Of a DNA stretch of 64,000 nt, positions 1-11,300 are shown in pieces (the first letter of the stretch is position 1; each line of letters starts with the position of its first letter). Origin of the DNA: Komagataella phaffii GS115 (taxonomy: Eukaryota > Ascomycota > Pichiomycetes > Pichiales > Pichiaceae); contig NC_012963.1 of the NCBI RefSeq assembly GCF_000027005.1, forward strand, positions 1,426,001-1,490,000, written 5' to 3'. The position numbers and the translations under genes are program-made. Below the pieces are notes generated by a model that did not search any database, was not told the DNA's origin, and worked only from the letters and a program-made list of their open reading frames with translations.

Positions 1-200
1 CCAGAGTAACGTACTAGCCTTAATGACTAACCTACACCACCATTAGGATTTTTCTACAAGATGTAGATATCCATCTACCTGCAAATGCGTGATGGACCAA
101 ATATTCAAACTATGATCTATTAACTTCAGAGCTCTGTTACAGTGCAGCATCTTCTTTGACTAGCTTTGGTAAATTGGAATGAAGTCAGATTATTAGAAAA

Positions 201-1211
201 TTAGGGTTTAAGATTTGTATATTGACACCTTTTTTTAAGAAATTTCTTGTAGTCCTGCAGGATGGAAAAGTGCATCCTGCTGTTGAGAGTAATACTTGTT
301 TGGGAGCCTGGCGCAACCAATCTTTCCTTCCAACAGGTGTTGAAATCTTGAATATTTCGGGTCTTATCAATAGCTACAATTTTGTTAATTGAATCCCATC
401 CATACGGGATAAATATCGATGAAAGGCTATCAAAAATGGCAGAGTCATACGCAGTAGCACTATGTATGCCCATAATATGAAAGATGTGCCCTTGAAGAAC
501 CTCGCTAGTAGATAAAGAATTCCAATAGTATAGAGAGGATCCGTGGTACATTGAAATCAGTCGCAGCGTCTGTTGAAGAGTGTCTATTGTTCTGTTGTGT
601 ACAAGAACTTTTGTATTCGTCATATAATCCAAAATTTCAGCGGAAAATACAACAATGACTACCCTTAGTTCCAACCACAATGCTCTTTCATGTGCAGTAT
701 TTCTTGGTACCAGTTTGTGCTGACATTCGGCCTCTTTGTCCAGTAATCTCGACTCTGCTTTTGGCAATTTGGAACCAAAACCTTTATTAAGTATATATAT
801 CCAATGAGGGAGTGCATCCAATGCAAGAGTGTCATTGTTGTCCAATATTTGATTGAGAAGTTTATTGCTGTCCAAGAGAATTAATGCCACTGTATTTTTA
901 TTGCTGGCGAACTTGTTTATTAGATCTTCAGCTCGATGAATACAAGTATCTGTAATGGTGTGTATGTTAACAATTGCTGTCAATACATGTTCTTCGTCTC
1001 TGAATTCAACGAAGTGAAACCCAATTGGAGAAGTTTGACTCTCCCTAACATCGCTGAAATTCCCTATCTCACTTTTGGTGGATTCTTTCAAATGATTTAT
1101 CAATTGAACGTGCTCAAATGATGATCCTCCAAGGATTAGTAGGGTCCTCTCAATAGGTGCTGAACTAACTTCTTTGCCTGTGCCAGCTTTGAACTGATCC
1201 CATAGTGTCAT
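201..1211 (-). CDS. DYN3: Dynein light intermediate chain (Dyn3/DLIC-like)
   Basis: A 336-residue protein read from an ATG at 1211. It resembles the dynein light intermediate chain family. The N-terminal part has the strand-turn segment LLILGGSSFEHVQLI (about residues 25-39), where family members carry a nucleotide-binding loop. Near the C-terminus IFIPYGWDSINKI matches the family signature written IFIPAGWDxxKKI. The family holds cytoplasmic dynein heavy chain together, and in yeast it serves nuclear and spindle positioning. The loop here has no GK[ST], so nucleotide binding looks lost. Length is close to S. cerevisiae Dyn3. The assignment rests on the C-terminal motif and overall fold pattern, not on high identity. 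Confidence 0.72.
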   Translation of the reverse strand: MTLWDQFKAGTGKEVSSAPIERTLLILGGSSFEHVQLINHLKESTKSEIGNFSDVRESQTSPIGFHFVEFRDEEHVLTAIVNIHTITDTCIHRAEDLINKFASNKNTVALILLDSNKLLNQILDNNDTLALDALPHWIYILNKGFGSKLPKAESRLLDKEAECQHKLVPRNTAHERALWLELRVVIVVFSAEILDYMTNTKVLVHNRTIDTLQQTLRLISMYHGSSLYYWNSLSTSEVLQGHIFHIMGIHSATAYDSAIFDSLSSIFIPYGWDSINKIVAIDKTRNIQDFNTCWKERLVAPGSQTSITLNSRMHFSILQDYKKFLKKRCQYTNLKP

Positions 1212-1437
1212 CCCAATGTGTTCGACGAAACCAACTTTGAAAATATCCGTTGTCGCGTAATAGCACAGGTCGTGGACAAAGGAATATAACTAGCATGTCA
1301 ACAAATGGTTTTGGAATAGTGATGGGTAGTCAGTTAATTAAAAATAGAAAACTACAATTGGCATCAGTTATCGATTTATGGATCTAAATTGAGCTGGCTC
1401 GTACTACATGTACTTATAACACTTGTCATAATATAGC

Positions 1438-1875
1438 TTACTCTGGTTTGGCGGCGCTACTGCCGAATCCTATTTGACCCACTCCGCCAACTGCCCCTCT
1501 GATATCTGCTTCCGTTAAGCCACCAGGTGTATCTTCATTTTGCTTCACCTCATGATTATTGTTGCCCTCTTTGAAGTATTCAAATTCTGAAAGATGTAAA
1601 AAATCAACATCAGTACCGTCTTCCACAAGATCAACATTTGGCTTGATTACCCAAGTTTTGATTTGAAAGTTATAAATAGAAGGCTGAGGAGTATTGGAAC
1701 TTGACTCCATTGGGGTACCAATATTGGATGGTGAACCATTTATGACATCTGGTGGTGCAATAGATCTAGGAGGATATATCCAGTCACGTCCCCAATGGCG
1801 ATCCTGATCCAAAAAATTGACCCCATTTGCATTACGTAGTAAAGACTGGCCATACAGAGTAAACCTTGCGGACAT
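1438..1875 (-). CDS. RTT102: Rtt102-like subunit of SWI/SNF and RSC remodellers
   Basis: A 145-residue protein from an ATG at 1875. Three short blocks match Rtt102 in order: WGRDWIYPPR near residue 28 (W-RDW-P in the family), the FQIKTWV block near residue 70, and EADIRGAVGG near residue 122. Rtt102 is a small accessory protein shared by the SWI/SNF and RSC chromatin remodellers. It binds the Arp7-Arp9 actin-related module. The S. cerevisiae protein is 157 residues, so length agrees. The low-complexity stretch between the blocks is not conserved. Divergently placed from TAF1, with about 180 bp between the two starts. Confidence 0.75.
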   Translation of the reverse strand: MSARFTLYGQSLLRNANGVNFLDQDRHWGRDWIYPPRSIAPPDVINGSPSNIGTPMESSSNTPQPSIYNFQIKTWVIKPNVDLVEDGTDVDFLHLSEFEYFKEGNNNHEVKQNEDTPGGLTEADIRGAVGGVGQIGFGSSAAKPE

Positions 1876-2051
1876 GTTGCGTTGTGACTAGAGAAATGAA
1901 TTCGAACTTCTGATCTGTATCCTCTCTTGCTAGTATACCTACTGGCTTATTATTTTCAAGCCTTTGAGCATTCCATGGAATTACTACACTTGATTCGCGA
2001 ACTACCACGACATGTAACTGAAGTCAGGAACACAACGTTCCTCAATGAAAG

Positions 2052-5000
2052 ATGGATGTGGATTTTGACAACGCACTGAACGGCCAAGTAGGAGGTTTCG
2101 ACCAATTTTTTGATGGAACAACCAAACATGCGGATAATGCGATTGATTTCAGTGATGAAGAAGAACTTGCCGACGAAGAGGTTGGAGATGCACCACAAAG
2201 GAGAACTGACGTAGATGATGAACATAAGCCTCCTGAAGGTACATATGAAATGAATTTGTCGGGTAGTGAAAAGGAAGACCTATTGTTTAAAAACTTGGAA
2301 AGAGAGGCCAGTGAAGGAACCGAGTTGCCCTTACCTACAATAGGCGGACTTAAAGTTCCCAACTTTGACAATAACATTGGCTTGAACGAGACAATTTCAG
2401 AACGCAATGAGTGTAATCAAATCTCTAATAGTCATTTCGTGAAACATCTTGAGAAGACTATGATCCGAACTCAAATGCTTAAGTATTACTATCCAAGCTT
2501 CCAAAAAAGTAAACCTATATCCTTTTCTTCTTTGTTTCCACCGCCACTTGCAAGTTTTCAACTTTATGATGGCCGTGATTGCACACCACTTTTACCACTG
2601 AAGGCTCTTCAAGAAGTTGACCCAGATGAAAAAAAGATTTTCAAGTCTAGCTTTAGTGCACATCAGTCGAAAGGAGATAAGCGATCCCAATCAGTGAAGC
2701 ATATTGAACTAATGGAACTAGAATCTAACAATACTCAAATTCCTCCAAGGAAACAAAAGGAGACACTAAAGCATTTAGATCGTAACATTGTACTCTCCAC
2801 CCTTAGTTGGGATGATACTGAGCTTTTAAGTGACAAATTGGAGGAAAGGCACAACCGCAATCGCACAAAACCAAATTTTCAACAGATGCAATACGATGAC
2901 TGGGATGTGGATACGGATATGATACTTGAGGGGACATTAGACACTTCAAGATTGAACTTAAAACTTGATATGAATGATCCACACCTTTTATTTTTGAACC
3001 AAAAACACAAACCTTCACCAGCTGGAAAAATGAATGCTCGTTTTCCTATGAATTCGAAGTCGTTTGAAATGAAGTTCAACATATCAAACGACATGCAGTA
3101 TCAAATGCTAAAGGACAATTATCAATCCAAGATTAGATCGACTATAGGCAATCTCTCCATTGACCACAGCATACCCGCAACAATTTTGCAGACGCCATTT
3201 TACAAAGTTAAGCTTTCGAAGCAGGAATTACGTCGATTCCATCGCCCGGTATTCAATTCTCGCCCAAACTCAACTATTTTATTTTCAAAAATTAAAACCA
3301 GAAAAAAGAAGAAAGATAGGGGCAAAGAAACCAAAGAATTGTTTAAAAAGTCAGTTGATCTCACCTTGGGCGATTCAGCCAGCTTTTTTTTACTGGAGTA
3401 TTCAGAAGAACAGCCAGTAGCACTTTCTAATTTTGGAATGGGCTCTAAATTAATCAATTATTATCGAAAACTTAACGATGATGACAACAGCAGGCCAAAA
3501 CTACCAGTGGGAGAAACCCATGTGTTAGGTGTTCAAGATAGATCACCGTTTTGGAACTTTGGCTTCGTAGAACCTGGAAATCTTGTGCCCACATTTTACA
3601 ACAATATGGTCCGCGCCCCCATTTTCAGGCATGAGCCAGAAGAAACAGATTTTCTGCTGATCAGAAGCTCTGGAGGAGGAATAAGTCCTCGGTACTTTTT
3701 AAGAAGCTTAGATCATGTTTTTACTGTTGGACAAACGTTTCCTGTTGTTGATGTTCCAGGTCCACATTCTCGTAAGGTGACAAGTACTTCAAAAAACAGA
3801 CTCAAAATGATTGTTTATCGAGTGCTAAATAAAAATGAGAGACATAGACTAGTGGTTAAAGATATTTCAATTCACTTTCCTGATCAAAATGACATGCAAA
3901 ATAGACAGAGGCTAAAAGAATTCATGGAATACCAAAAAAACGGAGAGGATCACGGGTTTTGGAAAATCAAGGGGAACGAAATTCTTCCTGGATTCAAAGA
4001 GATTCAACAAATGATACAGCCCGAAGATATTGCCTTACTGGAAGCTATGCAATTTGGACAGTTGAATCTTGAGGATTACGATTCCTTGAGGGAAGAGACA
4101 CTGATTGGACAAACAACAGCAACCACAGAAGAAGCTCTTCAAGTTCAAATGGCTCCATGGAGCACTACTAAGAATTTTATCCAAGCAACTCAAGGAAAGG
4201 CTATGCTGCAAGTACACGGGATAGGTGATCCCTCAAAGAAGGGAGAAGCAATTTCTTTCTTAAGAATCTCCATGAAAGGTGGCTTCAAATCTAGCATGGA
4301 AGATATTGTGGAAAAAGCAGAACAAATGGATAACAAAAAATCACAAGGGCACAGTTATAATGTTGCTGTCCAACAGAAGATGTATGATGAAGAAATTTCC
4401 AGAGTTTGGTATGCTCAACAGAGAGCCCTAAGCAAGACTTCGGACATGATGGAAAGAGAACTAGGACCTACAGAGGCACCAACTGCTTCAAGCGTTTACG
4501 ATGATCAGAATCAAATCACTGAAATGGCGAAAACTTTGGAAGAATTTGTGTTGAGTCCTCTACAGACAACAGTTTCATCTGTAAAACCAGCATCTATTAA
4601 AGAAAAAAAACATATGAAAATTACCCGGATGGTGCGGGATCAAAATGGGATACTCCAACGTCGCACCCAATTAGTGACTGATCAGAAGGTTATTGCTGCT
4701 TATATCCAACGCAAACAGGAACAAGAAAAGGCCGAGATTGATGCGGAGAAAATATCTTTCACTAATGACGAGGAACAGAATAGACGAGCAAAAAAGATAC
4801 TTGAAGAAGAATTAGAAAGGCTTGAAAAGTCAAAAGAACGTCGTATTGCCAGAAAGAAATTAAAGGAAGGCTTACCAGTGGTTAGTAGCCTGAGCAACAC
4901 TGATTCTGATGCAAGACTGAGTGGTAAAGGTATCGGAAAAGGTAAGTCCACGAGTAGACGTTGTGCAACATGCGGTGCGTTAGGACACATTAGAACAAAT

Positions 5001-5084
5001 AAGGCTTGCCCAATGTATTACTCTGCAATGAACAAAAGCAACCCAAACATGTCAGATCTTCCCGTGTACGATATACAGTACTGA
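2052..5084 (+). CDS. TAF1: TFIID subunit TAF1
   Basis: A 1010-residue protein. The acidic N-terminus (rich in D/E within residues 1-80) resembles the TAND region that contacts TBP. The central part contains the conserved TAF1 core with blocks such as RPPF-like RSPFWNFGFVEPG and FLLIRSSGGG, followed by the winged-helix region. The C-terminus has a lysine/glutamate-rich helix and a zinc knuckle with the pattern CATCGALGH then C (about residues 971-986). TAF1 is the scaffold subunit of TFIID, which binds core promoters with TBP and other TAFs in the nucleus. No bromodomains are present, as in budding yeast, where these are supplied by Bdf1. The ATG at 2052 is taken; another ATG at 2045 is in a different frame. 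Confidence 0.93.
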   Translation: MDVDFDNALNGQVGGFDQFFDGTTKHADNAIDFSDEEELADEEVGDAPQRRTDVDDEHKPPEGTYEMNLSGSEKEDLLFKNLEREASEGTELPLPTIGGLKVPNFDNNIGLNETISERNECNQISNSHFVKHLEKTMIRTQMLKYYYPSFQKSKPISFSSLFPPPLASFQLYDGRDCTPLLPLKALQEVDPDEKKIFKSSFSAHQSKGDKRSQSVKHIELMELESNNTQIPPRKQKETLKHLDRNIVLSTLSWDDTELLSDKLEERHNRNRTKPNFQQMQYDDWDVDTDMILEGTLDTSRLNLKLDMNDPHLLFLNQKHKPSPAGKMNARFPMNSKSFEMKFNISNDMQYQMLKDNYQSKIRSTIGNLSIDHSIPATILQTPFYKVKLSKQELRRFHRPVFNSRPNSTILFSKIKTRKKKKDRGKETKELFKKSVDLTLGDSASFFLLEYSEEQPVALSNFGMGSKLINYYRKLNDDDNSRPKLPVGETHVLGVQDRSPFWNFGFVEPGNLVPTFYNNMVRAPIFRHEPEETDFLLIRSSGGGISPRYFLRSLDHVFTVGQTFPVVDVPGPHSRKVTSTSKNRLKMIVYRVLNKNERHRLVVKDISIHFPDQNDMQNRQRLKEFMEYQKNGEDHGFWKIKGNEILPGFKEIQQMIQPEDIALLEAMQFGQLNLEDYDSLREETLIGQTTATTEEALQVQMAPWSTTKNFIQATQGKAMLQVHGIGDPSKKGEAISFLRISMKGGFKSSMEDIVEKAEQMDNKKSQGHSYNVAVQQKMYDEEISRVWYAQQRALSKTSDMMERELGPTEAPTASSVYDDQNQITEMAKTLEEFVLSPLQTTVSSVKPASIKEKKHMKITRMVRDQNGILQRRTQLVTDQKVIAAYIQRKQEQEKAEIDAEKISFTNDEEQNRRAKKILEEELERLEKSKERRIARKKLKEGLPVVSSLSNTDSDARLSGKGIGKGKSTSRRCATCGALGHIRTNKACPMYYSAMNKSNPNMSDLPVYDIQY

Positions 5085-5268
5085 CTCAGCAAGCCCAGTC
5101 CAGACCAGCATGGTTACACAAGTAACAATAGTGTAATTTCAATAATTCAGATTCAGCAATATAAATTCAATAATCAGTCTCATGGTCAACTTTGAAAGTA
5201 TTAGTTTTTCGTGCAATAAAGAGCACCCCAAGGCTTAATTTACTGACTATATTTGCAATTCAGCGACC

Positions 5269-6840
5269 CTAGTGAAAGCTAAAGTCTCCGGATATCCATC
5301 TATTGACCATTTCATGAGAATTCTCTGGCTGATCATATGGGGCCATATGACCAGCATCATAAACCCTTAGGTAGGTGAAGTTGCTATAGTTCTTAAATTC
5401 ACCAGCCTTCCTTCCATTAACCAACCAATCTTGGACTTCGGCTTTTTCAAAACCATCAGCATCAACCCACGGCAAGACATCAGTCCATGCTCGATTACCC
5501 AACCAGTTGCAAATGAAATCTTTGTCCCCTGCGTAAATCAAAACGGGCAAACCTTTGTTCAAGAGACTGCTGACATGTTCATGATAAGGTTTCATCCAAT
5601 CTCCAGCAAATAAAAAGTTTCTGTTGATTTCAAAATTGCAAGATTCATAGGTATCGACCTCGGCGCCCAAAGCATCTTGAACAAACTTTTGATTTAAGTA
5701 GGTATCGATGAATTCAAGGTCCTTATAGCACAAGGATCCACCATCACATTCCTTACGAATATCATACACATTCTTCCCAGTTCTCTGATAGGGTCCCATC
5801 TGAGCGTTATTACAATAAATGGCAGCCGGTGCGCATGTGAATGCCGACTGTGAGTCGTAGCATGCTTGAATTAAAGACAAACATTTATCTTGGGTAACTA
5901 GCATATTTTCGCACTCATCGGCAGGCAGTACTGACGGGGCACCACCTTCACCACAAGCCATTGGCTCGTAATATCGGTATTGAGTCAAAGGGTCAGTTAA
6001 TCCATTTCCGATCAAGACTGAAGTAAGATTGAAATTTCTGTTCTTTTGACTCAAAATTTCGTCTGCAAACACCGGAATGTAATGTCCTGCATAAGATTCA
6101 CCGGCAATATGAAAGTCATTAGTTTGATATTCCGGGAAGTGTTGAAAAAAAAGCTGAAGAAATGCATACACATCTTCTCCCGCAACAACAGTGTTACTCA
6201 CCGATGATGAAGAATAAGAAAACCCAACATTGACCGGTTGATCTAAGTAGATGATTGAAGCATTACCATTCCACGAATAGGGGTTGAAAATTGGTTTCAG
6301 ATTTTCATTAATTCTAGACGATCCTAATTCGAAAAAGAGACCAGTCAAGGAAGAGCAGCCAGGGCCACCATTCAACCATAAAATAATTGGGTCATTCTGT
6401 GGGTCATTCCTCGATTCAAAAAACCAGTAAAAAAAATGCTTGTCATCAGCCTCTACGTCCAAATACCCGCTATACTGTTTAGTAAAATCAACTTTCAAAA
6501 CTTCGGGATTGTTCCTTTTCACGCGTAACCGGTAGTTTGGCAACTCTTGACTTTCAACATAGAAATCCCAAAAAGTTGCATCTTTCTTCTTGATCGCAAA
6601 TTTTGGGCCAGTACTATAGGATAACTGTGACACTATAGTTGGAAATCTTGTCTCTACTTCCAACCAACCTTGCTGAATACCCTTTTGTATGGCATCAATT
6701 TCTTGTCCAACAGCGAGGGTTGCTTTCTCCACTAATGAGGCATAACTAGCTTCCAAGGCCATTGGCATCTGCAAGGACAGACCAATAGCTTTAGGAAATA
6801 TAGTCAATAACGAGAGAATAATATAGGTGTGTAATATCAT
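5269..6840 (-). CDS. PRC1: Vacuolar carboxypeptidase Y precursor
   Basis: A 523-residue serine carboxypeptidase (family S10). A hydrophobic signal peptide covers residues 1-20, followed by a propeptide of about 90 residues ending near the KRNN segment at 108-111. The mature enzyme has the oxyanion motif GGPGCSS (158-164), the nucleophile in GESYAG (Ser249), the acid in AGDKDF (about 439-441) and the histidine in DAGHMA (His498). Several N-glycosylation sites are visible (NAS near 193, NLT near 271, NFT near 487). The enzyme releases C-terminal residues from peptides in the vacuole lumen. Sequence and length agree closely with the Pichia pastoris PRC1 product as I remember it. It is divergent from CHS7 across a 420-bp interval. 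Confidence 0.96.
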   Translation of the reverse strand: MILHTYIILSLLTIFPKAIGLSLQMPMALEASYASLVEKATLAVGQEIDAIQKGIQQGWLEVETRFPTIVSQLSYSTGPKFAIKKKDATFWDFYVESQELPNYRLRVKRNNPEVLKVDFTKQYSGYLDVEADDKHFFYWFFESRNDPQNDPIILWLNGGPGCSSLTGLFFELGSSRINENLKPIFNPYSWNGNASIIYLDQPVNVGFSYSSSSVSNTVVAGEDVYAFLQLFFQHFPEYQTNDFHIAGESYAGHYIPVFADEILSQKNRNFNLTSVLIGNGLTDPLTQYRYYEPMACGEGGAPSVLPADECENMLVTQDKCLSLIQACYDSQSAFTCAPAAIYCNNAQMGPYQRTGKNVYDIRKECDGGSLCYKDLEFIDTYLNQKFVQDALGAEVDTYESCNFEINRNFLFAGDWMKPYHEHVSSLLNKGLPVLIYAGDKDFICNWLGNRAWTDVLPWVDADGFEKAEVQDWLVNGRKAGEFKNYSNFTYLRVYDAGHMAPYDQPENSHEMVNRWISGDFSFH

Positions 6841-7260
6841 TGATTCAATGTGAAACGAATTTTACTTGTAAATAGTATGAAACTATCTATAGCATCCGAT
6901 AAGGCTGGATTACGGGGTTGAACTATCATTGCTCGCGCCTATTTGGTTAGTGTCGAAGAAGATGTGGCTGAAACTATGTTCTATCGGCAAGTCAATTTGA
7001 TAACTCGGCTGGAAAGTTACAACGTTACCAGCCAACATAACATTATGTTTTCTTAATTTGAGATCAACCTTCAAGAGAGGAGTTGATCCAGTCTTCGCCT
7101 TTTTATTGGCTGAGGTACATAAAAAGTGAAGCAGGACAGAGGTAAGGATGCTTACATAAGTATATAATATATCTTGGTTTCAGATTCAGGCGAGGAATTT
7201 GACAACCATATATAAAGTTATAACGAAGGCATAGAAGTAGCTCATTAACTGAAACAAGTT
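6841..7260. promoter_or_regulatory. Divergent intergenic region PRC1-CHS7
   Basis: A 420-bp interval holding both promoters. A TATA-like run TATATAATA lies at 7161-7169, about 95 bp before the CHS7 ATG and in the orientation of CHS7. No coding frame, tRNA or repeat of note is visible. Confidence 0.5.
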
Positions 7261-8201
7261 ATGTCATTTGGGAACTTTTATGAGATTTGTCAAAAAACTC
7301 CATTACCTCTGTGTAATGTTTTACTGCCCAACCACGGTACAAACTTCAAGGGAATTATTTCTACTTGTTACGCTAGAAGTATATCGGTAACCAACACAAT
7401 GATTTTCCAGGTAGGGAACTGTTTTATACACATCAGCGCTATTGTCGTCTTGATGATTATTGTGTTCCATGTTAGAAGCAAATACACAGCAATTGGAAGG
7501 ATCGAAATGCTTTTTTTTTCTACCTGTACATTGCCAACACCATCGCCTCATTGGTCGTTGATGCTGGTGTTTCTCCACCCAGCAGTGCAACATACGGATA
7601 CTTCGTGGCAGTTCAAATTGGCCTGGCATCAGCCTGCTGCTGGTCTCTGATGCTGAATGGTTTTCTGGGGTTTCAGTTTTGGGAAGATGGCACAAGAAAA
7701 TCTATTAACTTTACTAGATTGATTGCTTTATGTGCCTTTTCCCTTAACTTTATCCTTTCGCTTTTCACTTTTCACAATTGGTCCAGTAACTCAATTGTCG
7801 ATAACACAAATACACTCGCTCTTTTCGTGACCATGTACTTCCTCAATGCGGTCACTATTGGCATTTACGTACTCTCTCAAATCATTCTTATACTGACTAT
7901 TTTGAAAAACTGGTGGGCTTTGGGTGCAATCATGTTAGGATGTTTCTTTTTCACTGCAGCACAGGTTCTCATGTATCGTTTTTCAAATCAGATTTGCGAG
8001 GGTGTTAATCATTACCTTGATGGACTGTTTTTTGGTACACTTTGCAATCTATTCGCAGTGATGATGCTGTACAAGTATTGGGACATGATTACAACTGAAG
8101 ACTTGGAATTTTCGGTCTCTAACACAGATGGAGCTGTACCCTGGACAAACGGATTTTTTGATGAAAAAGATAACCGAGAGCCTAGTAGTGCAATTGGATA
8201 G
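7261..8201 (+). CDS. CHS7: Chitin synthase export chaperone Chs7, interrupted by a one-base frameshift
   Basis: Two overlapping frames together encode a Chs7 homologue. The first begins at the ATG at 7261 with the family N-terminus (FGNFYEICQKTPLPLC; then CYARSI, then KYTAIGR). The second carries the rest (VVDAGVSPPSSATYGYFVAVQIG, the CEG-HYLDGLFFGTLCN block, a C-terminal WDM-DLEFSVS). The switch falls inside a run of nine T at 7511-7519. One more T would give one frame of 313 residues, close to the 316 of S. cerevisiae, with gap-free alignment across the junction. Chs7 is a polytopic ER membrane protein needed for Chs3 chitin synthase to leave the ER. Possible causes are a sequencing error, a real mutation, or slippage on the T run. 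Read as given, the first frame runs on 46 codons past the T run before stopping at 7650. Confidence 0.9.
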
Positions 8202-8345
8202 AAATCATTATATTTTCAAAGGTTAATTGCCCCTGGGTGGTATATCATTATATAATCGATTTAAGCTTGTGCGCGGATTAGTTTTTTTTTTACTAGTTAT
8301 TGGAGGAGCGTGATACCATTTGTTCGTTACCGAGTTTTGGTAACT

Positions 8346-11300
8346 ATGCGGTTAACTAAAGAACAACTGAACACTCTTCAAAATGACCCCGATTGTGTTC
8401 GAAATATATGTATAGTTGCTCATGTGGACCATGGTAAGACTTCTTTAAGCGATAGTCTCTTAGCGACAAATGGCATAATCTCACACAAAATGGCGGGCAA
8501 GATTAGATACTTGGACTCAAGGGAGGATGAGCAGTTACGGGGCATAACAATGGAGAGTAGCGCTGTTTCGCTGTATTTTAGGGTGATACACAGAAATGAG
8601 GGTGATTCTGATAGTGATATCACAGTCAATGAACATCTTATTAATTTAATTGATTCTCCAGGTCATGTTGACTTTAGCTCAGAAGTTAGTACAGCTTCGA
8701 GATTATGTGATGGGGCAGTTGTATTAGTCGACGTCGTGGAAGGAGTTTGTTCTCAGACAATTAGTGTGCTACGACAAGTTTGGTCAGACAAGTTGAAAGC
8801 TATTCTTGTATTGAACAAAGTTGATCGTTTAATCACCGAACTGAAATTGTCTCCACAAGAGGCTTACACTCACTTAAGTAAAGTCATTGAGCAGGTGAAT
8901 TCAGTAATCGGGTCTTTTTTTGCTGGAGAGAGAATGCAACAAGATTTTTTATGGAGAGAAAAGATTGCCAACAGTTCTGGAGAACTGTTTGCTGAGAAAG
9001 ATGATAAGGATATTTATTTTGCCCCAGAAACCAATAACGTAATTTTTGCAAGTGCAATGGATGGCTGGGGATTTTCTATTTCTCAAATAGCCGGATTTTT
9101 TGGTAGAAAACTGGGAATGAAGAGAGAAAAACTACAAAAGGTTATCTGGGGTGATTTTTGTTTGGACCCGAAAAGTAAAAAAATTACCACTCAGAAGAAC
9201 AAACACGAGAAACGCCTTAAACCTATATTTGTGTCTTTGGTTCTGGACAATATTTGGTCAGTATATGAGCACTGTTTGGAAACAAGGGACCAAGCGAAAC
9301 TTGAAAAAATTGTTAAGGCATTAGAGGTCAAAGTAGGTCCACGGGATTTTAAAGCCAAGGATTCTAGAGCTTTGCTAAGAACAATACTTTCACAATGGTT
9401 ACCTGTATCATCTGCTGTTTTATTGACTGTTATTCAGAAGGTTCCCTCACCCGTTGAAGCTCAGAATAAGAGAATGCCATCACTTTTGTCAACTACCCCC
9501 CATTCGGAGTTAATCGATGCTGCCTTGAGCAATGATATCATATCGTGCAATAGAGAAGGATTGGTGTGTGCATATGTTTCTAAAATGCTCAGTATTCCTA
9601 TTGCTGAGCTGGGTAGAAATCAAGTAGTTCAATTGTCCGAGGAAGAACAGCAGATACGTGGAAGGCAAGCCAGAGAAAAGGCACTAAAGATGGCAGAACG
9701 GGCTAGACTACTTGAAATTGCTGCAAACGGGAAGGAAATGTCTAACTCACCCTTGAGCATGTCTGACGTTGAATTGACCGAAATTGCTGGCGACGATGTT
9801 AGCCTGCAATGGGGCAATGGAGAAGAAAGTACTGAGGATATAATTGTTGATCTACCAAAGGAAGAGTTGCTTGGATTTGCCAGAGTCTACAGCGGTACTT
9901 TGAAAGTAGGAGAAACACTTTCTGTTCTTGGCCCAAAATTCTCTCCCAAATATCCATCATTGCATGTTTCCGAAGTTCACATATCTGATTTGTATCTTAT
10001 AATGGGCCGGGATTTCGTTGCAATAGACGAAGCGCCTGCTGGTAACATTGTCGCTATTGGTGGATTGATGGGCAAAGTTCTGAAAAGTGGCACAGTGGTA
10101 ACGCCCAATATTACCGGAACCAATCTGGCTGGATTCAGGTCATCTGCACTGCCAATAGTCCGGGTTGCCGTTGAACCTGTAAACCCCGTTCAAATGCATT
10201 ATCTTGAAAAGGGCTTGGAAATGTTAAATCAGGCAGATCCTTGTGTGCGAACATATCTTCAAGACACCGGAGAGCACATATTAGCTACTGCAGGTGAGCT
10301 ACATCTGGAAAGATGTCTCAAAGATTTGAAAGAGAGGTTTGCAGGCATTGAAATTCAGGTATCAGAGCCTGCAATCCCTTATCGAGAAACCATAAAAAAC
10401 ACGAACCACATGAACCCACCTAAGAATGGTACCTTAGGTAGAGGCTCCCGAGTTTTGAGACTCTCTCATTTTGAAATAACTCTTACTGTGAAACCTTTGC
10501 CAGTGCAAGTGGCTCAATTCTTAATATCCAACATTAATTCGATTTCAAAGATCATAAATCAGAGAACCGACTTTTTTACTGATGAGGAAGTCAATGATAT
10601 GATAGATGTTCAAATTAACCAGAGTACGGTTTTATCTACTGAGTCTTTCAAGGGCCATTTAGCTAATCTTTTGCAAGAATTGGGAAATAAATCAATACAG
10701 TCGAATGCTAGTTCGGATTTTGTTGACCGAATCGTTTGTTTTGGTCCGAAGGGAAGGGGCCCTAATATTTTCATGGATAACACTAATGGAAGCCTCAAAT
10801 CAATGTTCAAGACATCTCAAGGTAGCTACTTCGAGTTTCAAGAATCTCTGTTTAATGGTTTTCAGCTTGCAACATCTGAAGGTCCACTAGCCGCAGAGCC
10901 TGTTCAAGGAATTCTGGTCTCTTTGGATGAAATCAGGTACCTGAATACCACCAGTAAAGAGGAACTCGACTTAACAGGCCGTTTGTTGACCTCTACCAGA
11001 GATTGTATACATGAAGGATTTCTTGATTGGTCACCACGCATTATGCTTGCCATGTACTCTTGTGAAATCCAAGCTTCAGTTGAAGTTTTAGGTAAAGTGT
11101 ACGCTGTTGTTCAACAGCGAAGAGGACGCATAGTTTCTGAAGAGATGAAAGAGGGCACGTCTTTTTTCACAATTAAGGCTCAAGTTCCATTGGTGGAAGC
11201 CTTTGGCTTTAGTGAGGATATAAGAAAAAAGACCTCTGGAGCAGCTTCACCACAGCTAGTTTTCTCAGGGTTCGAGATAGTTGATATCGATCCCTTTTGG

